From Polyodon spathula (taxonomy: Eukaryota > Chordata > Actinopteri > Acipenseriformes > Polyodontidae): DNA of 64,000 nucleotides. Numbering within the stretch: position 1 is the stretch's first letter; every line of letters starts with the position of its first letter. The notes under the pieces were generated by a model, which saw nothing but the letters and a program-made list of their open reading frames with translations, was not told the origin of the DNA and made no database searches. Of the stretch, positions 48,434-62,900 are shown in pieces. The stretch is from positions 1 to 64,000 of the forward strand of contig NC_054572.1 of assembly GCF_017654505.1 (NCBI RefSeq), written 5' to 3'. Both the position numbers and the translations under genes were made by a program.

Positions 48434-51400
48434 AGTAAGAAAAACTCTTAAAACCAGTGTTCTATTTTAAATATTTTAATCATAGTGGTATAGACTATTG
48501 AATAAATATTTCCATGGCAATACACATTATTCTGAATTATTACATTTGTTTTCTGAATATTAAGAGCAGTATGTTTGTTTGCATTTTTGTTACTGTTTGT
48601 GTGATTAAAAGAAAAAAAAAGTGTGAAATCAGGTTCTGTTTCATCAAAATCTTAACAAATAAAACATTATGTAGTCCATTAAAAATTATATTAAAAAAAT
48701 AAACTATTGATCCACACTGCTGCATTGATACAGTGTTGCATTGATCCACTAGATATCATATATATTAACTCTATATATTATATCTATATTATATATATAT
48801 CTATAGATATATATTATATATATCTATATAATATATATATATATGTATATTATAATACGATGGATATTATATATACACACACACACATACACACACTGTA
48901 TATATTGTCATGCTGTGAATGCTAGGTAGATGCTTTTAATGATGTAGATGCTTAGCTCTGCCACCATTTAGATTAATTGAATTAGGTCTCAAAACCCTAA
49001 AAAAGTAAGTGGGGGATCATTAGATAACTTTTCTGATTGCTGTGTTGTTTTTTATTGTTTTTTTTGTATTCCACCCACAACTATAAAACGCTCAACAGAG
49101 GGTAAATTTAGAAATACTGCGAAACTTAGTCAATTCAATGACGGGCATTTGGCCAAAAATATTCTTTTTGTTACAGAAAGCTCAACACAACAGAATGGAT
49201 TCAGTTTCAAGATGTCCCCCACAACGCCTACAGGAAGTGGTTTCTTTTCAAGCAATGTCAACGGAAACCAATACAGCACTTACAGTTCGAAAAAACAGGT
49301 ATTTCTTTTTTTAATTGACTCTTCAAAGCAAGCTGTGGTAATAAGAAGACCTGTGGAGTCTTGATAGTCCTGACTTCAGTTATCTGCAGGTTCTCCCTCT
49401 CCCTCAGGAAATGCACTGGAGGCATATATGTGTTGTATTTACTTGTGCAAGTGATGCTTTACAGTTTAGCATGCATAGTTACATTTCCTGTAATATTTCA
49501 TTTTAGAAGATAGCCTTCCATAGGGACCGGATCTTCAGCGTGTGACACCTGCTGGTCCATTTTGTCGTGGAGAATATTTTTATAGCTGGCCATTTCTTCC
49601 ACCTTATGTTAGAATTGCTGATCCAATCGTGGTGAAATTTGCTTAAGAATTTGCTTTTTAGCACACTTTGTTTTGTGTGTTGGATCTCACCAGGTAGTTC
49701 TTCCATCTTAGCTGATGTTTCTAAAGGTATTTCCATGGCTTCAGAGCATGTACTAGCACGGTGTTGTGTGCTTTCAGCTGAAACATAATTGGCTGAAATG
49801 CATGTATACTTTTGAAAACCATTGGCTTTGAATCCATTAACTGAGAAACAGCAATCTGAACAGGGTCTCAGCATGGCTTAGATTGGCTCACAAAGCCTAT
49901 TTAAGCAGTGACAGCTGGTGCAGTGAGCACAGCGAGGAACAAGCATGCCTGTCAACACTGATGGGACAAGGCTGTTTCCAAAGTTAAACCTATAAGACGA
50001 GACCATGGTACTGTGAATGGGTTGTCAACACTACCAGAATGATTCTTAAGCCGGTCAGTGGTGATCTCAATGACATTTTTTAAAATCTTTTCAGAGACTC
50101 CCTTGTACAAGCTTACACAGTATTTTTTGCAGTTTTCCCTTGCATTGACCATAGTTTACCCTGCTTTGCCATGTTTATTAATATGCTTTACCATCCCTCG
50201 CTATTCCTTACAATGCTTGCCTATGCTTTACCATGCTTTCACTGTTATGCTTTCCTGTGTTTTTACGTTGGTAAACTTTTATAAGGGCTGTTTTTCTACA
50301 AGACCTCTGGCTCTGATCATTGAAACCAGTACGTAGTTATGAGACTGAAAACAGGTGCGTAAAACAGCAGTGAGGGAGAGCGAACAATAGCCACAATTGC
50401 CATTTGTGTAACAAATGCAGTTCATTACCTGGAGCAAGTGTTTTTCCATTGTGCATTACAGATTTCTTTAAGATAAAGAAAAGGCATGTTTTAGGCTTCT
50501 TTAAAGCCGCATTGGTAACATTGTGATTTCACAGTTTCACTTGCTTTTGTCCATGCTTTCACTGTCGTTTACCAGGCTTTATCTTAGTTCTGAGTGGTTT
50601 ACAATGTGTACTTGTGACTTTGGGCTGTTACCATGCTTCCATACACTTTGGAATTATTTTATGTATGTATGTATACCTTACCATGTATCATCTTTACCAT
50701 CTTATAAAACAAAATAGCTAGAAGTCTTTCTTAGTGACTTCATTTTCAACTAGAAGCCTTTCTCAATGTTTTATCAGACAGCCAGTTCTCCTTGTATACT
50801 TTGGAAAGAGGGCTATGGTATGACTATCATCTGTTTTTGATGTCTGCTCCCCGCCCCACTGCCAAACCACTGGTGTGCAAACTGGAACTGTTAGAATCAC
50901 ACGGGACATACTAAACTAAATGAAGTTGATATGAAATCATAGATGTTTCTCTACTGTACGTTGATTTTATAGTTGGCTTCACAGACCCTGATTAGTACTA
51001 ATCTTGGACTACCTTTAATTAAAGTTAGGGTTGTCCAAGATTAGTGCTATTCACGTGGGGGGATCTTGTGCTATTGTACTTTACAGACGTACAGTTCACT
51101 GATGCAGGTTCTCCTTATTAATATCTCTATTTGATCAGAAGAATTTTATATTCTATTGTCAACTCGCTCACGTGTTTATGTCAAAATTACAGAGAGGACT
51201 AGGACAAGAACTGTGGTGCTGACGCTCTGGCAAGGCACATTTCAGAGCTACATTAGACGACACCCAGCAAAGTACACCTCGTTACTGCTGCTGCATTCTC
51301 TGGGGCAATACCCAGCTCTGGTGCCAGCGCAAAGACTTTTAATTTCAGAGCCCGTGTGGGAGGTGATGTAACCACCTGTAATTATTGTATTCACTCTGTT

Positions 51401-54400
51401 TTAGTGGCATTACCTGGGCGCTGTCTGTCCGGTTTATAATTCCGGAGACGCCCTCAATTAAACAAGGGCATTGTTCCTGACAGCGGCGTCAGAAACGAAT
51501 TCGCTTGTCAGCGAGAAAGCGCCAGCTTTTAGAAATGTCTGCAGAGGCTAAAACTCTGTGGGGATTTCACAGACTGTTTGTTGGCCACTTGTAATATGCT
51601 GTGAATCTGAATTTAATTGGAAGAGAGAACCAATGACGTTACACAAAGCCTCGGTAGGACATTCGTTTGCTGTAGATTTCTACCCCCCAACTTTCCAGAC
51701 AGAATAAGAAGGGTGGTCATCTATCCCTCCGTTACTATTTATACTTTCGTCCCATCGAACCAGTGCTGCCCTGCCTGGCAAGACGTGGTGGCACTAAGTG
51801 ATATTGATAGTGTTATGGCAGGTATTTTCTTTTAGATTTGATTTTTGTTCAAACCGTCAGTATTTGGTTATGTTTTTACTTAGCAAATCCCACAGTGCTG
51901 GACCCTAATAAGCTGTAATTATGGTTACCTTGATCTGACAGTTAGCTGGAATCTCAATACTGCAAACTTGGATTCCGTGTTACATGCATGACAGGATATG
52001 TCTTCAGGGGTCCTAGCACAGTACACTGTGTGTTGCAAACAAATAACCGATGAGGGACAGACCATTTACACAACAGTGTGTGTTACATATGGAAGGTGTT
52101 ATTCTTTCCCTGTATTATGACATGTCAAGAGCTATATTATATTATATTATAAATGGTGACTCATGTTTCGAGGGTCTTTTGGTGTTTTAATTTGCTTAAC
52201 ATGAGAGCAGACACATATGCGTGTGCAGCTAGCATCTGGTGAAGGGCAGGTACAGACAGTATGACTGCAGCAAGTTTCAGCTCTGACTCACTGTATGAGA
52301 AAATGCTGGAACTATAAACAGTGCTGAGATACTTAATCACACAGATGCAGAACACAGGACTGAGCTCTTTGGAGGGTGTTGGTCTGATTGTTATCAATGT
52401 GAAAATGATTCCAGCGATACAGAACAGGAACTCGGCTTCAAACAAAAACCTTTAATTATGAGGGCTAGGTAGTAAGCTGCTTCTCTCACGCCCTTTCACC
52501 TCTGGAGGTCCAAAAGGTCAGAACTAGAACAGTTTGGCACTATCAGCCTGATCAACTACACTATGTGGTACGATCCAATGCACAGCTATTCCAAGACTGA
52601 ATTCTGAACACATTTAGATGTGAGGACAAGAGTTCTCATCGGACCTCACCTTTAGTAAATGTGTCAATATTCTGTAAACTCCTTGTGAATTAGTGCCAGC
52701 AGTCATGAGAATGGAGTCTTTATTTCACAGAAAATCTAAATAATGAGTACTTTACTTGGGCTTCTTGCCTTATAATACAACAAACAATGTCATAGCCTGT
52801 ATGGCCATACAGTCTTATTCTGAAAGTATTTTTTTAAGCGACACTGTGTCATTGCCCCACACTCCTCCTATGGATCCCCAAATTGCAGTCTCTCTGCTCC
52901 CCCTATAAATACAGAGCTGCATTATTGTTTTCTTATTGATGCTTCCCAATAGCTGTGCTGAATTAATTCGGGAATTAGCATTACCATGCTCTAATCAATT
53001 AAAAGAAAGAAAAAAATAACATATATTTTCATGAACAGGCATTTCCCCGCCTGTGAAAACCTTCTTAATAGTTCCGGGCCTTCCTTCCAGCTTCTTTTCA
53101 GTTGGCTATTCTGTATAAAACTTACAAATATACACCCTGGCAGTTCGAGATGAATGACTAACTGTGAAAGCATCGCATTGTGTAGCAGTCCAAATCTGCA
53201 TTGGTTCTCGTTTTCCTGACGTACAAATCCTGACTTGTTTTCAGGGAGAGGTGAGAGATGAAGGGCGTTGGCCTGTACTAAATACGATCCCTTAGCTTCT
53301 TATTTGTTTAGAGCAGCGCCAGGGTTGGTGCGTTTCAAATATCAGACAGGTTTCTTCTGAACCTCAGCCTGCCCCGCATTGACATACAAGATGTTTGTTA
53401 ACACCACGCTTTGTGTTATCCCTGCAGACAGTAAAACAAATATTTGCATTTAACCATGAAATGACATGGCTGCTGACCACCAGACAAAGCACAGCCAACT
53501 TTTACTGAAAGAGTAAGTAGCACGGTTCTGATTTCTTTTCATTTTTAACATTCTGACAAATGTTTACACTTGTAACTTGAAAGTCTGTTTCAAAGCTGTA
53601 TACAAAATTTCCGCTCTAGTGCACTGATATTATCAGGATTATTGACCACATTGTCAAACAGGTAACACAGCTATAACGAGCCATGATGTGGTACGGAACA
53701 GAAAAGCCAGAGCCCTTGTTATGTTTGTTTATTTTTAGTTTTTATTTTTAAACTGCAGTGATTTAGAGGACAGATCTCAAACCCCAGTGCACTAGAGCGG
53801 GCATTTTGAAAAGGGCTTTGCAACAGACTTTAAAGTTACAAGTGTAAAAAGTTGTCAGGATGTTAACAACGAAAAGAAAAATTACAGGTACCTTATTAGC
53901 AACACTTGGGGACGTATAACGCTATATTTTTTCGGAACCTCGTACTTACTCTTTAAATTTGTCTTTCCTGGTTTGCTTTGCAATACTTGACCACACCTTT
54001 ATTCATCTGTGTCTTTATTTGTTTTCTTATTTTATAGGAATAAAGCTCAGAGTTGAGATCTAAGTCAAACTATTTTGGCCAAATTATTTTGTAAGCAAAC
54101 TGCACTGACTAGAGGTGTACGATAATGAAAAATGTTAACGCATCAATTGACGATTAAAAAGGAATATGATCATCACATTTATTTGAAGTCAAGTTTTAAC
54201 TCCCATTAATTGGAAACTTCTCTCTAGTTCTTCCTGTCTTATTCACTCTTGATCTCAGTAGCAGAGGTGCATATATTTTGAAGTGTGATCATCAGAAAGA
54301 TGAAAGCGTGATTATTACAGATTATTGCAGTTATTAATAATACTTTTTATCAATACAATAATTAATCAAGACTCAGCTAATGATTTTTAATATCACTGAA

Positions 54401-57400
54401 TCGATTACTGTTTGTACCCTGGTTTACACAGAAGTCTGGATTGAGTCAAGCTGTCACTGGATAAGGGAAATAAAGATATTTCACTTTCTCATTTCTAGTT
54501 TTATCAACAGAATAGCCTGCCGGCTATGAAATACCACAATAACAGCATGGGGTTCTCAAAAAGACAGTTCAGCTGCAACAGCCAGAGGGAGAGCCAGTTC
54601 TCACCCACCAGCCCAGTTAACGGCTTCCAAACCTACAAGACCATGACTACCAGTCGAAGTGAGCCTGATATACCACAGATCGCCAAGTCGCCCACACTGC
54701 TCGACTACCAGAACAAACGCCACAGTGCGTACAGGGGCATGGGCATGTATATGACCATGCCCTATGTAAATCAAACCCAAGGCCAAACTACAGCCAACAA
54801 GTTCAACTCCCATCAGACAACGTGAGTGAGCACTTCGGGGGGGGGAGGAATTTACTATGTGTTTATGTAATTTGATACATTGATCTATTTATTACATGCG
54901 GTTAAAAGAATTAGAGTTATCATAACTATATAGTTTCAGAGAAAATTAAAATAACAGACAGATGAAGTTAAAATATTCTCCATTTTTTTTTTTTACAAAA
55001 CTAGCCTGACAAAATGAAGACAGTGGAAGGTAATGTGCTGAACTCTGTATTAATCCTGCAGCTGCTTCCCCTCTCTTTCTCTCTGCAGGGTAGACAGCGG
55101 TGGCATGGCAGTTTCGAAACTCACCCTTCGCGAGGCTGTGGATTGCCTTGGGCAGAGAGATGAGAACCTGCAGTACTGTGGCGCCTCTTTCATCCAGCAC
55201 TTCAGCTTCCAGGAGGACAAGACAAAGCAGAAGGTGAGTGCGAAGAGCAAATCTGGGAATGCCTGGAGAGCACCTGGATTCACACAAAACGCACTGCAGC
55301 TGATTTGTTACAGAACAAAGGCTTTCCAGGCACTTTTTAAAGGCAGGTGACCAGAATTAACTGACCAACAATTCTGCAATCGCCACCTGGCCACCTGCTG
55401 CACATTCCTCTTCAATTAGGCAGGCACGGAAGTTTAATCTCCCTGCCATATCTAGCACACAGTATTTTACAAAGAAAATGCGCATTCTTTTATTTTTAAA
55501 CCACCAAACCATATTTATAATATAAACCACCGCCAAATATACATTATTTACAAGGGCAGGCCCCAGCCCTGCCACAGGAAGACACGTCCTCAATGCAACA
55601 TCGCCCTAGCAATTGAAAAAGAGTTGCAAACATGCGTCAGACTGGAGTGAGAATGTGTGAGCTCCGCATACAGCATTTCAGAATTATAAATCACTGTATT
55701 AGAAATCAAGCCATCAAAATTGGGGTTTGTCAGAATACCCATGCATTGTATCCTCTGTACAGTTGACATCTAAAGTATGTACAAAAAACAACGTCTAGAA
55801 TAAATGAACAAATCGGGTTTGCACTGTTTTTTGGGGGGAGTCAAACATTCAGACACACGAGTTAGCCTATAACCCCCTGGCTCTCCGTTTAACCACCAGG
55901 TGTATTCTCTTGGTGGGATTCCCAAGCTCGTGGACCTGCTCAGCAGCAAAAGCCCCGAGGTCCAGCAGGCAGCCTCCGGTGCGCTCCGCAACCTGGTCTT
56001 CAAATGCCAGACCAACAAGATGGAGGTGAAGAGGAACAACGGCATCTATGAGGCTCTGAAGCTACTGAGGCAAACCGACTGCCCGGAGATACAGAAACAG
56101 CTCACAGGTGTGCTGGTTAAACCTGGTCACAGTACACTGGAGAAAGACCTAGCCAAAACACGCGTCTACTTGATAGTGGAATTGCGTGACTGCGGTTCTG
56201 ACCTACACTTCAGGATTAGGTCCAGGGAAGCAACAGCAATTTTTATCTATTGTGCTGTATTGTTAAAAAAAAAAACATCAATGTATGCGGTCTCTGCATC
56301 ACAGCAAAATAAGCAAGCATAATACTGTGCAGATAAACTAAATAGATTTTTTCACGGCTTCAAGATTCTTTGGGGGGGAGAAGCGCAACATCGGCAGGTG
56401 TCTTATGCTTTGTACCGCGACAGTTGTGTTTGTCAGACCCCTCCAATTTCTGATCGTGGTTTGGCTGTTTCTCCAGGGCTGCTGTGGAACCTGTCCTCGG
56501 CTGATGAGCTGAAGCCAGAGCTGGTCAGAGACGCTCTCCCCGTCCTCACTGAGAAAGTGGTGGTGCCCTTCGCAGGCTGTTCAGAGGAAGATGTCCAGCT
56601 CAACAGCAGCCTGGACTCAGAGATCTTTTACAATGCCACAGGCTGCCTCAGGTAAGACCCAGCTTCCGACACCCTCTCCAGCTAAGGCAATGCTAGACAT
56701 CAGTAGTTTGTAGGTGGATTGGAGAATTCATGGTCCATGTGAGATTGAGCCAGGGCAGGATGGGGTGAGGTAGCTGAGGCCATTGAAACCAGGAGGAGAT
56801 GACATGAAACAGGGGTAAGCAATTTCTGCCCAGGTCTTTGTTCTGACCATGTCCCTAATTATTAAGTCAAACCAATTAAAACCTTGACCAGGTTATGAAA
56901 CAGCCATCAATCGTTTAATTGTTCCAGTAAACTTCTAATCGAACCACATTCCAGAACTGGTGTTTCCTTCCCATACCATTGGATCTTGCCACCTAAAGCT
57001 CTCCTGGGGCTTTGGCTGAGTTCTGCGCAGATGATAAGTGGAGCAGGCACTTGCTTGTACAGTATCTGCATTGGAATATCAAGGCAGGTTTTAAAAGATT
57101 CACTATTAAGGACATGGCAAACCTGGACTGGAATAATTCCATTGGATAAGGCTTAGAAGAAGGCAATCGGTACCTTCAAACGCTCAGTCAGAAAGACAGC
57201 TTAAGTGATTCTAAAAGAAAGCTCTATGCTGTGGTTGGTTATTTTACCAAAGCAACCAGCTCCTTGAGAATCTCCTTGTGTAAACACAGAGTACACCAGC
57301 TGAAAGATCTCCTGACATCAGTGTTGAGATTAATGAGCGGTGCAACAGAGAAGCCTATTGGACCCGTGAGAAAGTCGTCTTGTTTTGGAAACAAGGATGG

Positions 57401-59869
57401 GTGGAATGTTTGTTCAAATGAATTCGCTCTTAAATGAACTATCCACTCCAATTAAAAACAGCAGCCAATTAGAAACGATTCGATATCCGCTAGCAAACAG
57501 CTTCCCAAATCAGATGTTGCTAAAGATAGGCCACTGATTTTTTGGAATTTTTTTACATTTTTTTATAAAGGATAGAAATGGTCACATTTTGTACCCATTA
57601 TCAAAACACCTATTCCTTGAAATAGCAATTACACAGATTATACATATTACTCTAGTGTCTGTTTTTAATTGGAAACAACTTGGAGTCCCATTTATGTGAA
57701 GCTACATGTGATCTCTGTGTGTTTACTCAGCTACTTGATAAGCTGCAGTCTTTACCAAATCTCGTTTGTACAGAATTGCAAAGCTATGAACAGACAGGTG
57801 TCCTTATGGGTCATGGCAAAGTTTTCTCAACAGAGTGACACTAGCTAAAATATTTATAGCTCCCCTGAAATGACTTTCTTTCAATACCCTCCAAGTACTG
57901 GCACGCATGATGTCCTAATCAATACTTTCTGGAGGGTAACTTATGAACACACACTTTCTGCTGTGGATCCTTCATAACTTTGACCACTCAATATAACTAG
58001 TGGACCATCATGTCCTATGTGTTTCTGAAACTGACACTGCTGTGAGTATGTGTGTTGTACAGTAGAACCCTAAAATTCAGACCACACGGAGGATGCCTGT
58101 AGTGTAGTGGTATATCTTGTTACCTGAGCAGTGGGCGTCTCTGTCGGTTTCACTGATGGCCTTGTGTGTCTCCTCGTTCCTCTCCCCCCATAGAAACCTG
58201 AGCTCGGCAAACAAGAGTGACCGCGACGCCATGCGCAGCTGCCGGGGTCTGATTGACTCTCTGGTCAGCTACGTCCAGGTCTGCATGAGCGCTGACCGTC
58301 CCGATGACAAGGTAGGCAATGTGGGAGCCACTGTTAGATTCAACATGCTTTTAACATCATCACCCAGGCTCAAAAAATCAGCGTTACAACAGTCAGGATG
58401 CATTGTACTTCCATGGAGTCTATTTATTACATTTGTACATATTTTAGCCACCCAGTTGTATCTGAAAGAAGATATTTGGCTGTAGGGATATATTCCAGCT
58501 TCTCTGCTGTTGAAACTTGCCTGACACTACAGTTATTAATCTGTGGTATGCAGAATGATGCTAATACCATAATCACCATCATCATTGATTTCTTCCTTGT
58601 CTGAAAGAGAAAATCCATTGATCAATATTTAAATTGCATTTTATGTGCAAAACAGTGCATGGTACTGACATTGCTTTTGTTTTCTTCTTTGAAATAATCT
58701 GCTTAAATTAAAAAGGTGTGTAAAAATAACAGGGGTCATGTGGCTACAAGAGGCTGAAGGTAAATCGTTTGAGTGGTCTTGGTGAAACAGTGTTTTTCTT
58801 TGATGGCTTGTTTTGCTAGACAGAGAGTTCAATGATAAATTAAATTCTATGAGCTTTGCAAAATTCTTTTCTATTGTTAAAGTAACAATAGGGAAATGGG
58901 GTAGAATAAGTACACATCATGCCCTACTTATAGCTTGTTATGTTTCTGTCAATATTTGCATTTATCACAAATTATTGTTCCTCTTGTCTGTAGAAAGTCT
59001 CCTCTCTGTTTTAGGCAGTTACCACTTTCCTATTTACCATCTCAGTATACTGTAAAGACCCACTCACCATTCCATCTGTCTATTTCTCAGTACCTCTCTA
59101 TCTATCAATATGTAAAAACTGTGAATCTTAAACTGTATTCTACTAATATAAACCAATACACATCCTATGGCTGGTTTCACAGTGCCCGAATGATCACTAA
59201 GCTTTGTTACAGGCAGTTCATATTTAACCAGCCATGCTGGTTTCCCTGCCCAGCCCTGCACAGTCACGCAGGTATTCAAAATCTCCCACTTGTTCAGTCT
59301 TTGACACTGTCTCTTTTCCCCCTGTCAGTCAGTGGAGAACTGCGTTTGCATTCTACACAACCTGTCGTACCAGCTGGAGCAGGAGGCCCCTGCCCAGTTC
59401 AGCCAGATCAGCTCCCTGGCCAGCTCCCCGACCCGGGACCTCTCCACCAACGACTCCTCGTCCATGGGCTGCTTCAGCCCACGCAGCAGCCAGATCTCCC
59501 AGGAGGTGAGCAGGAGGCTGGCGTGTTAATTATGATGAGAAAGAAAACATTAAAACGCTTGGCCTGGAATGTGTTTGCCACCACCTCGCTGTCCTACCCA
59601 GCGGTTTAGCGGTTAAATCAGTGGGTTCAGTAGCTGTAGTGGAAGTGGTTGGGTTAGTTACACTGGGTACAGTGGTGCATTGGAGAGTCACATAGTGTGT
59701 GATTCAGTATTCTTTATCAAATCTATTCATAGGTTGGGATTAAGACCAACTGCCATTATTTGTGCGAAATGTGCAACCGCATCTTATCTTTAATAAACAA
59801 GGCTAATGCACATATACAGATAATGTTAAATAAGTATTAACAGCATGAATGATTAGTTTTATTAAAGCA

Positions 59870-59938
<69 letters not shown>

Positions 59939-62900
59939 GATAAATCTGGTTTGTTGGTATCTATTTTTTATTTTTTTATTTCCAGAACTCCTTTGCTCCC
60001 CCTATCCTGGAGGACAGCAACCCCAAAGGGATGGGCTGGCTGTTCAACTCCAAGACCATGCAGACGTACCTGTCACTGATGGGAAAGAGCAAGAAGGATG
60101 CAACACTGGAGGCCTGTGCCGGGGCGCTGCAGAACATCACTGCCAACAACGGAATAGTAAGAGACGGGACCCGGGGGACTGGGAGGAAATAAACTTCAAT
60201 ATCCTGTATGGGTTCAATATTTTAAAACCAACTCCCTATTAAGGTTGGGAGACTTCTTTTTCTGGTTACTGCAGTATCTCCCTCTGGCTGCAGGTGTCCA
60301 ATGTGATGAGCCAGACCATTGTGCAGAAGCTCAACGGGCTACCAGAGGTATCGCGGCTCCTCAAGTCCAGTAACCCAGGCGTCCAGAAGACTGCCATGTC
60401 GCTGCTGGGCAACCTGTCCCGAAACCCCAGCCTGCAGAACGTCATGAGTGAGTGAACCCCCCCCAAAAAAAATTCTCAGTTCAGCAGGCAAACCCATGGA
60501 CAAAGCCATGACCCATTTCGCCACTGTCCCCCTGCCAGGTCGTCAGATCTTGCCTGACATCACGCAGGTCCTCACCAGTGGAGCACACAACACGGCCTGC
60601 TCAGACGACATGATGGCCGCAGCCTGCCACACCATCCGCAACCTCGTGGTCTCCAACCCTGAGTCAGCCAAGGGAGTAATGGGCAACAGTGTGCTGTCCA
60701 CGCTCTGCGACCTCAGCAGAAACGGGTATGGCATGGCTTCATATTTGACTGATTTAACAACAATGCAGTGGCATAGGAATGGGATGACTGAACTCTTATT
60801 AAATATGCAAACTTCAGGATATTCTCTGTTCTATTTTTATATGAATGACAATAGTAGCTTGCATCGTTATTAAATGTTTACTTAGTAGAGATTCATTTAT
60901 CAAGTGTTACTGTAACTGTTCTCTAAATTTGAGCCTTAGATTGTGATGATCCTTTTCTGAAGAGTTTCATTTAGATACTTAATAAAGTGCATCAGTGGGG
61001 GTAGAAATCTGCAGCGAGGTCTGTTTATCTGTTATCAACGCTCTTTCCTCTGCCAGGAAAGTACTACAACTGAATTGCAACCAGGAGAGCCAGACTTTAT
61101 GCACACTGCTCAGATTTTGCATCTCAGTTTTACAGGCCCAGGGATATCTGTTTGCATTTGCAATGCAAAGTATGCCTGTGTAAGTCTATTTATACAAAGT
61201 CAGGTGCTGCATTACAAAACTGATTACAGGTTTGGGGGCCGCACAGATGTCATGGTTATCAAAGCATAATTGTAAGAGGGCGTCTCGTTTCCTTTCAGAT
61301 ATTCCCCGAAATCCAGCAAAGCCGCCGCCATCCTGCTGTATGACCTCTGGGGGCAGAAGGAGCTTCAGAGTTTCTTTAAAAAGGTAGGAGCCACTGTGAC
61401 ACAACATGAGCCATTCACTAGCAAGGAATTGTTTTTAGCTGCTAAACACACATATGCATTTAATATGAACACGTATCTCACTGTGTTGCCTGTTAAGTTT
61501 GTACTGTGGAAGGCTGCTTCAAACTAGAAAGCACACATGATGCCAGCATCCACTAGTAAATGGTTACTGACATTTTCTTTTAAAACAGATAAAAGACATG
61601 GTAGTATCATTGAGGTTTAACTAAGTGATTGTTATTATACCACATATCTGGAAAATGGTTAAGATGAGAGGGTCAATCCAATGTTGTTGTTTTTATTGTA
61701 TTTCGTACTGTATGTTTATAGGACATTTTTAAAAGATTTGAAACATTTCTCCAGGAATGAAAGAAGCACTGTACACTGTATGTCTTAATACAGTCAATTA
61801 TGAAAGCAAATAAGCTTGTAATTAATGATAATCCTCAACACATTGATACCCTTGGATGTAAACACATCGGCATTGCAGAATTAGAGAAATGCTGCAGGTG
61901 CAAAGATCTGTAGCTCTGGAAGCATCAGTAGCACATTCAGAAGGGGGGGCTGGTGTCTGTGTACAGGTGTACAGGTTTGTTGCGTCTACCAGACAGTTTG
62001 ATTTGGTGCATTACAAACCAGGAATCTTACATGACTGGTTTGTATCTGAGCTGCTTGCTTGAAATCTCGGGCACAAGAATGCATCTGCTCTGTGTTTCCA
62101 CAGGCAGGTCTGTTTACATTGCCGTTGTTAATATGGAAGCTGATTGTCTATCGCTGGCCTTTTTTATTATTATTAAAACAGGACGCAGAACCGCCTTAAG
62201 CTCCGGGAGCACCCACATGCAATACAGAATCTTTGCCCCTTTCCTCACCTCGTAAGAAACTGATCTGCAGCAATGCATTGCATCCCAGCCATTATAATAC
62301 TACGGTAAAGAACACACCTGCATGGTCAGTTTTGGCATCAGTTCAGATGTGCTGGCTTAGCCTGCTGGTTTTGGGGTCACTTGTGTTGCTTGGAAACGCT
62401 ACGGTTACTGCAGATAACCATCACCACAGAACTGCACCTTTTTTTATAGGCACGTCAATCACACTACAGTAAATTCTGGACAGCCAAGCCCATGGAAATA
62501 CTGTCATTGGAGTGGCTGAACAGTCTGAAGTCTAATATTTAGTTTATGATCACCTCCAATGACAGTGTCCTCTAATTGTAATTGCTGTTGTAAGCCTCAC
62601 CATTACCCATTACAATTAATCCCTGTTAGAAATGATCTCGCTGTGTAGTCACTGGATTTAGTAAAGGATTGATTGAACAGCATGCTGGGGTATTGAATGG
62701 TTTGAGGCCAGGAAGGGAGAGAGATTCCCCCGGGCCAAACCCCCAATACCATGTCATATCCTGCACTGCTGGCAGTCACCGGAGTTCTTCCAGCCTTGAC
62801 ATGAGAATCTAGGGTGATATGTCTAGAAGCAATCCTTTGCTCTCCTGTTACGTAATGCACGTTTCCTCAGCACATGCCCTTCCTTACTTAACCTTAAATA

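Noticed and set aside
58098..58130. tRNA-Val/Asp-like A box (gtagtgtagtggtat)
   Set aside because: No anticodon arm or GGTTCGA-type B box follows within a tRNA length. At most a decayed tRNA-derived fragment.
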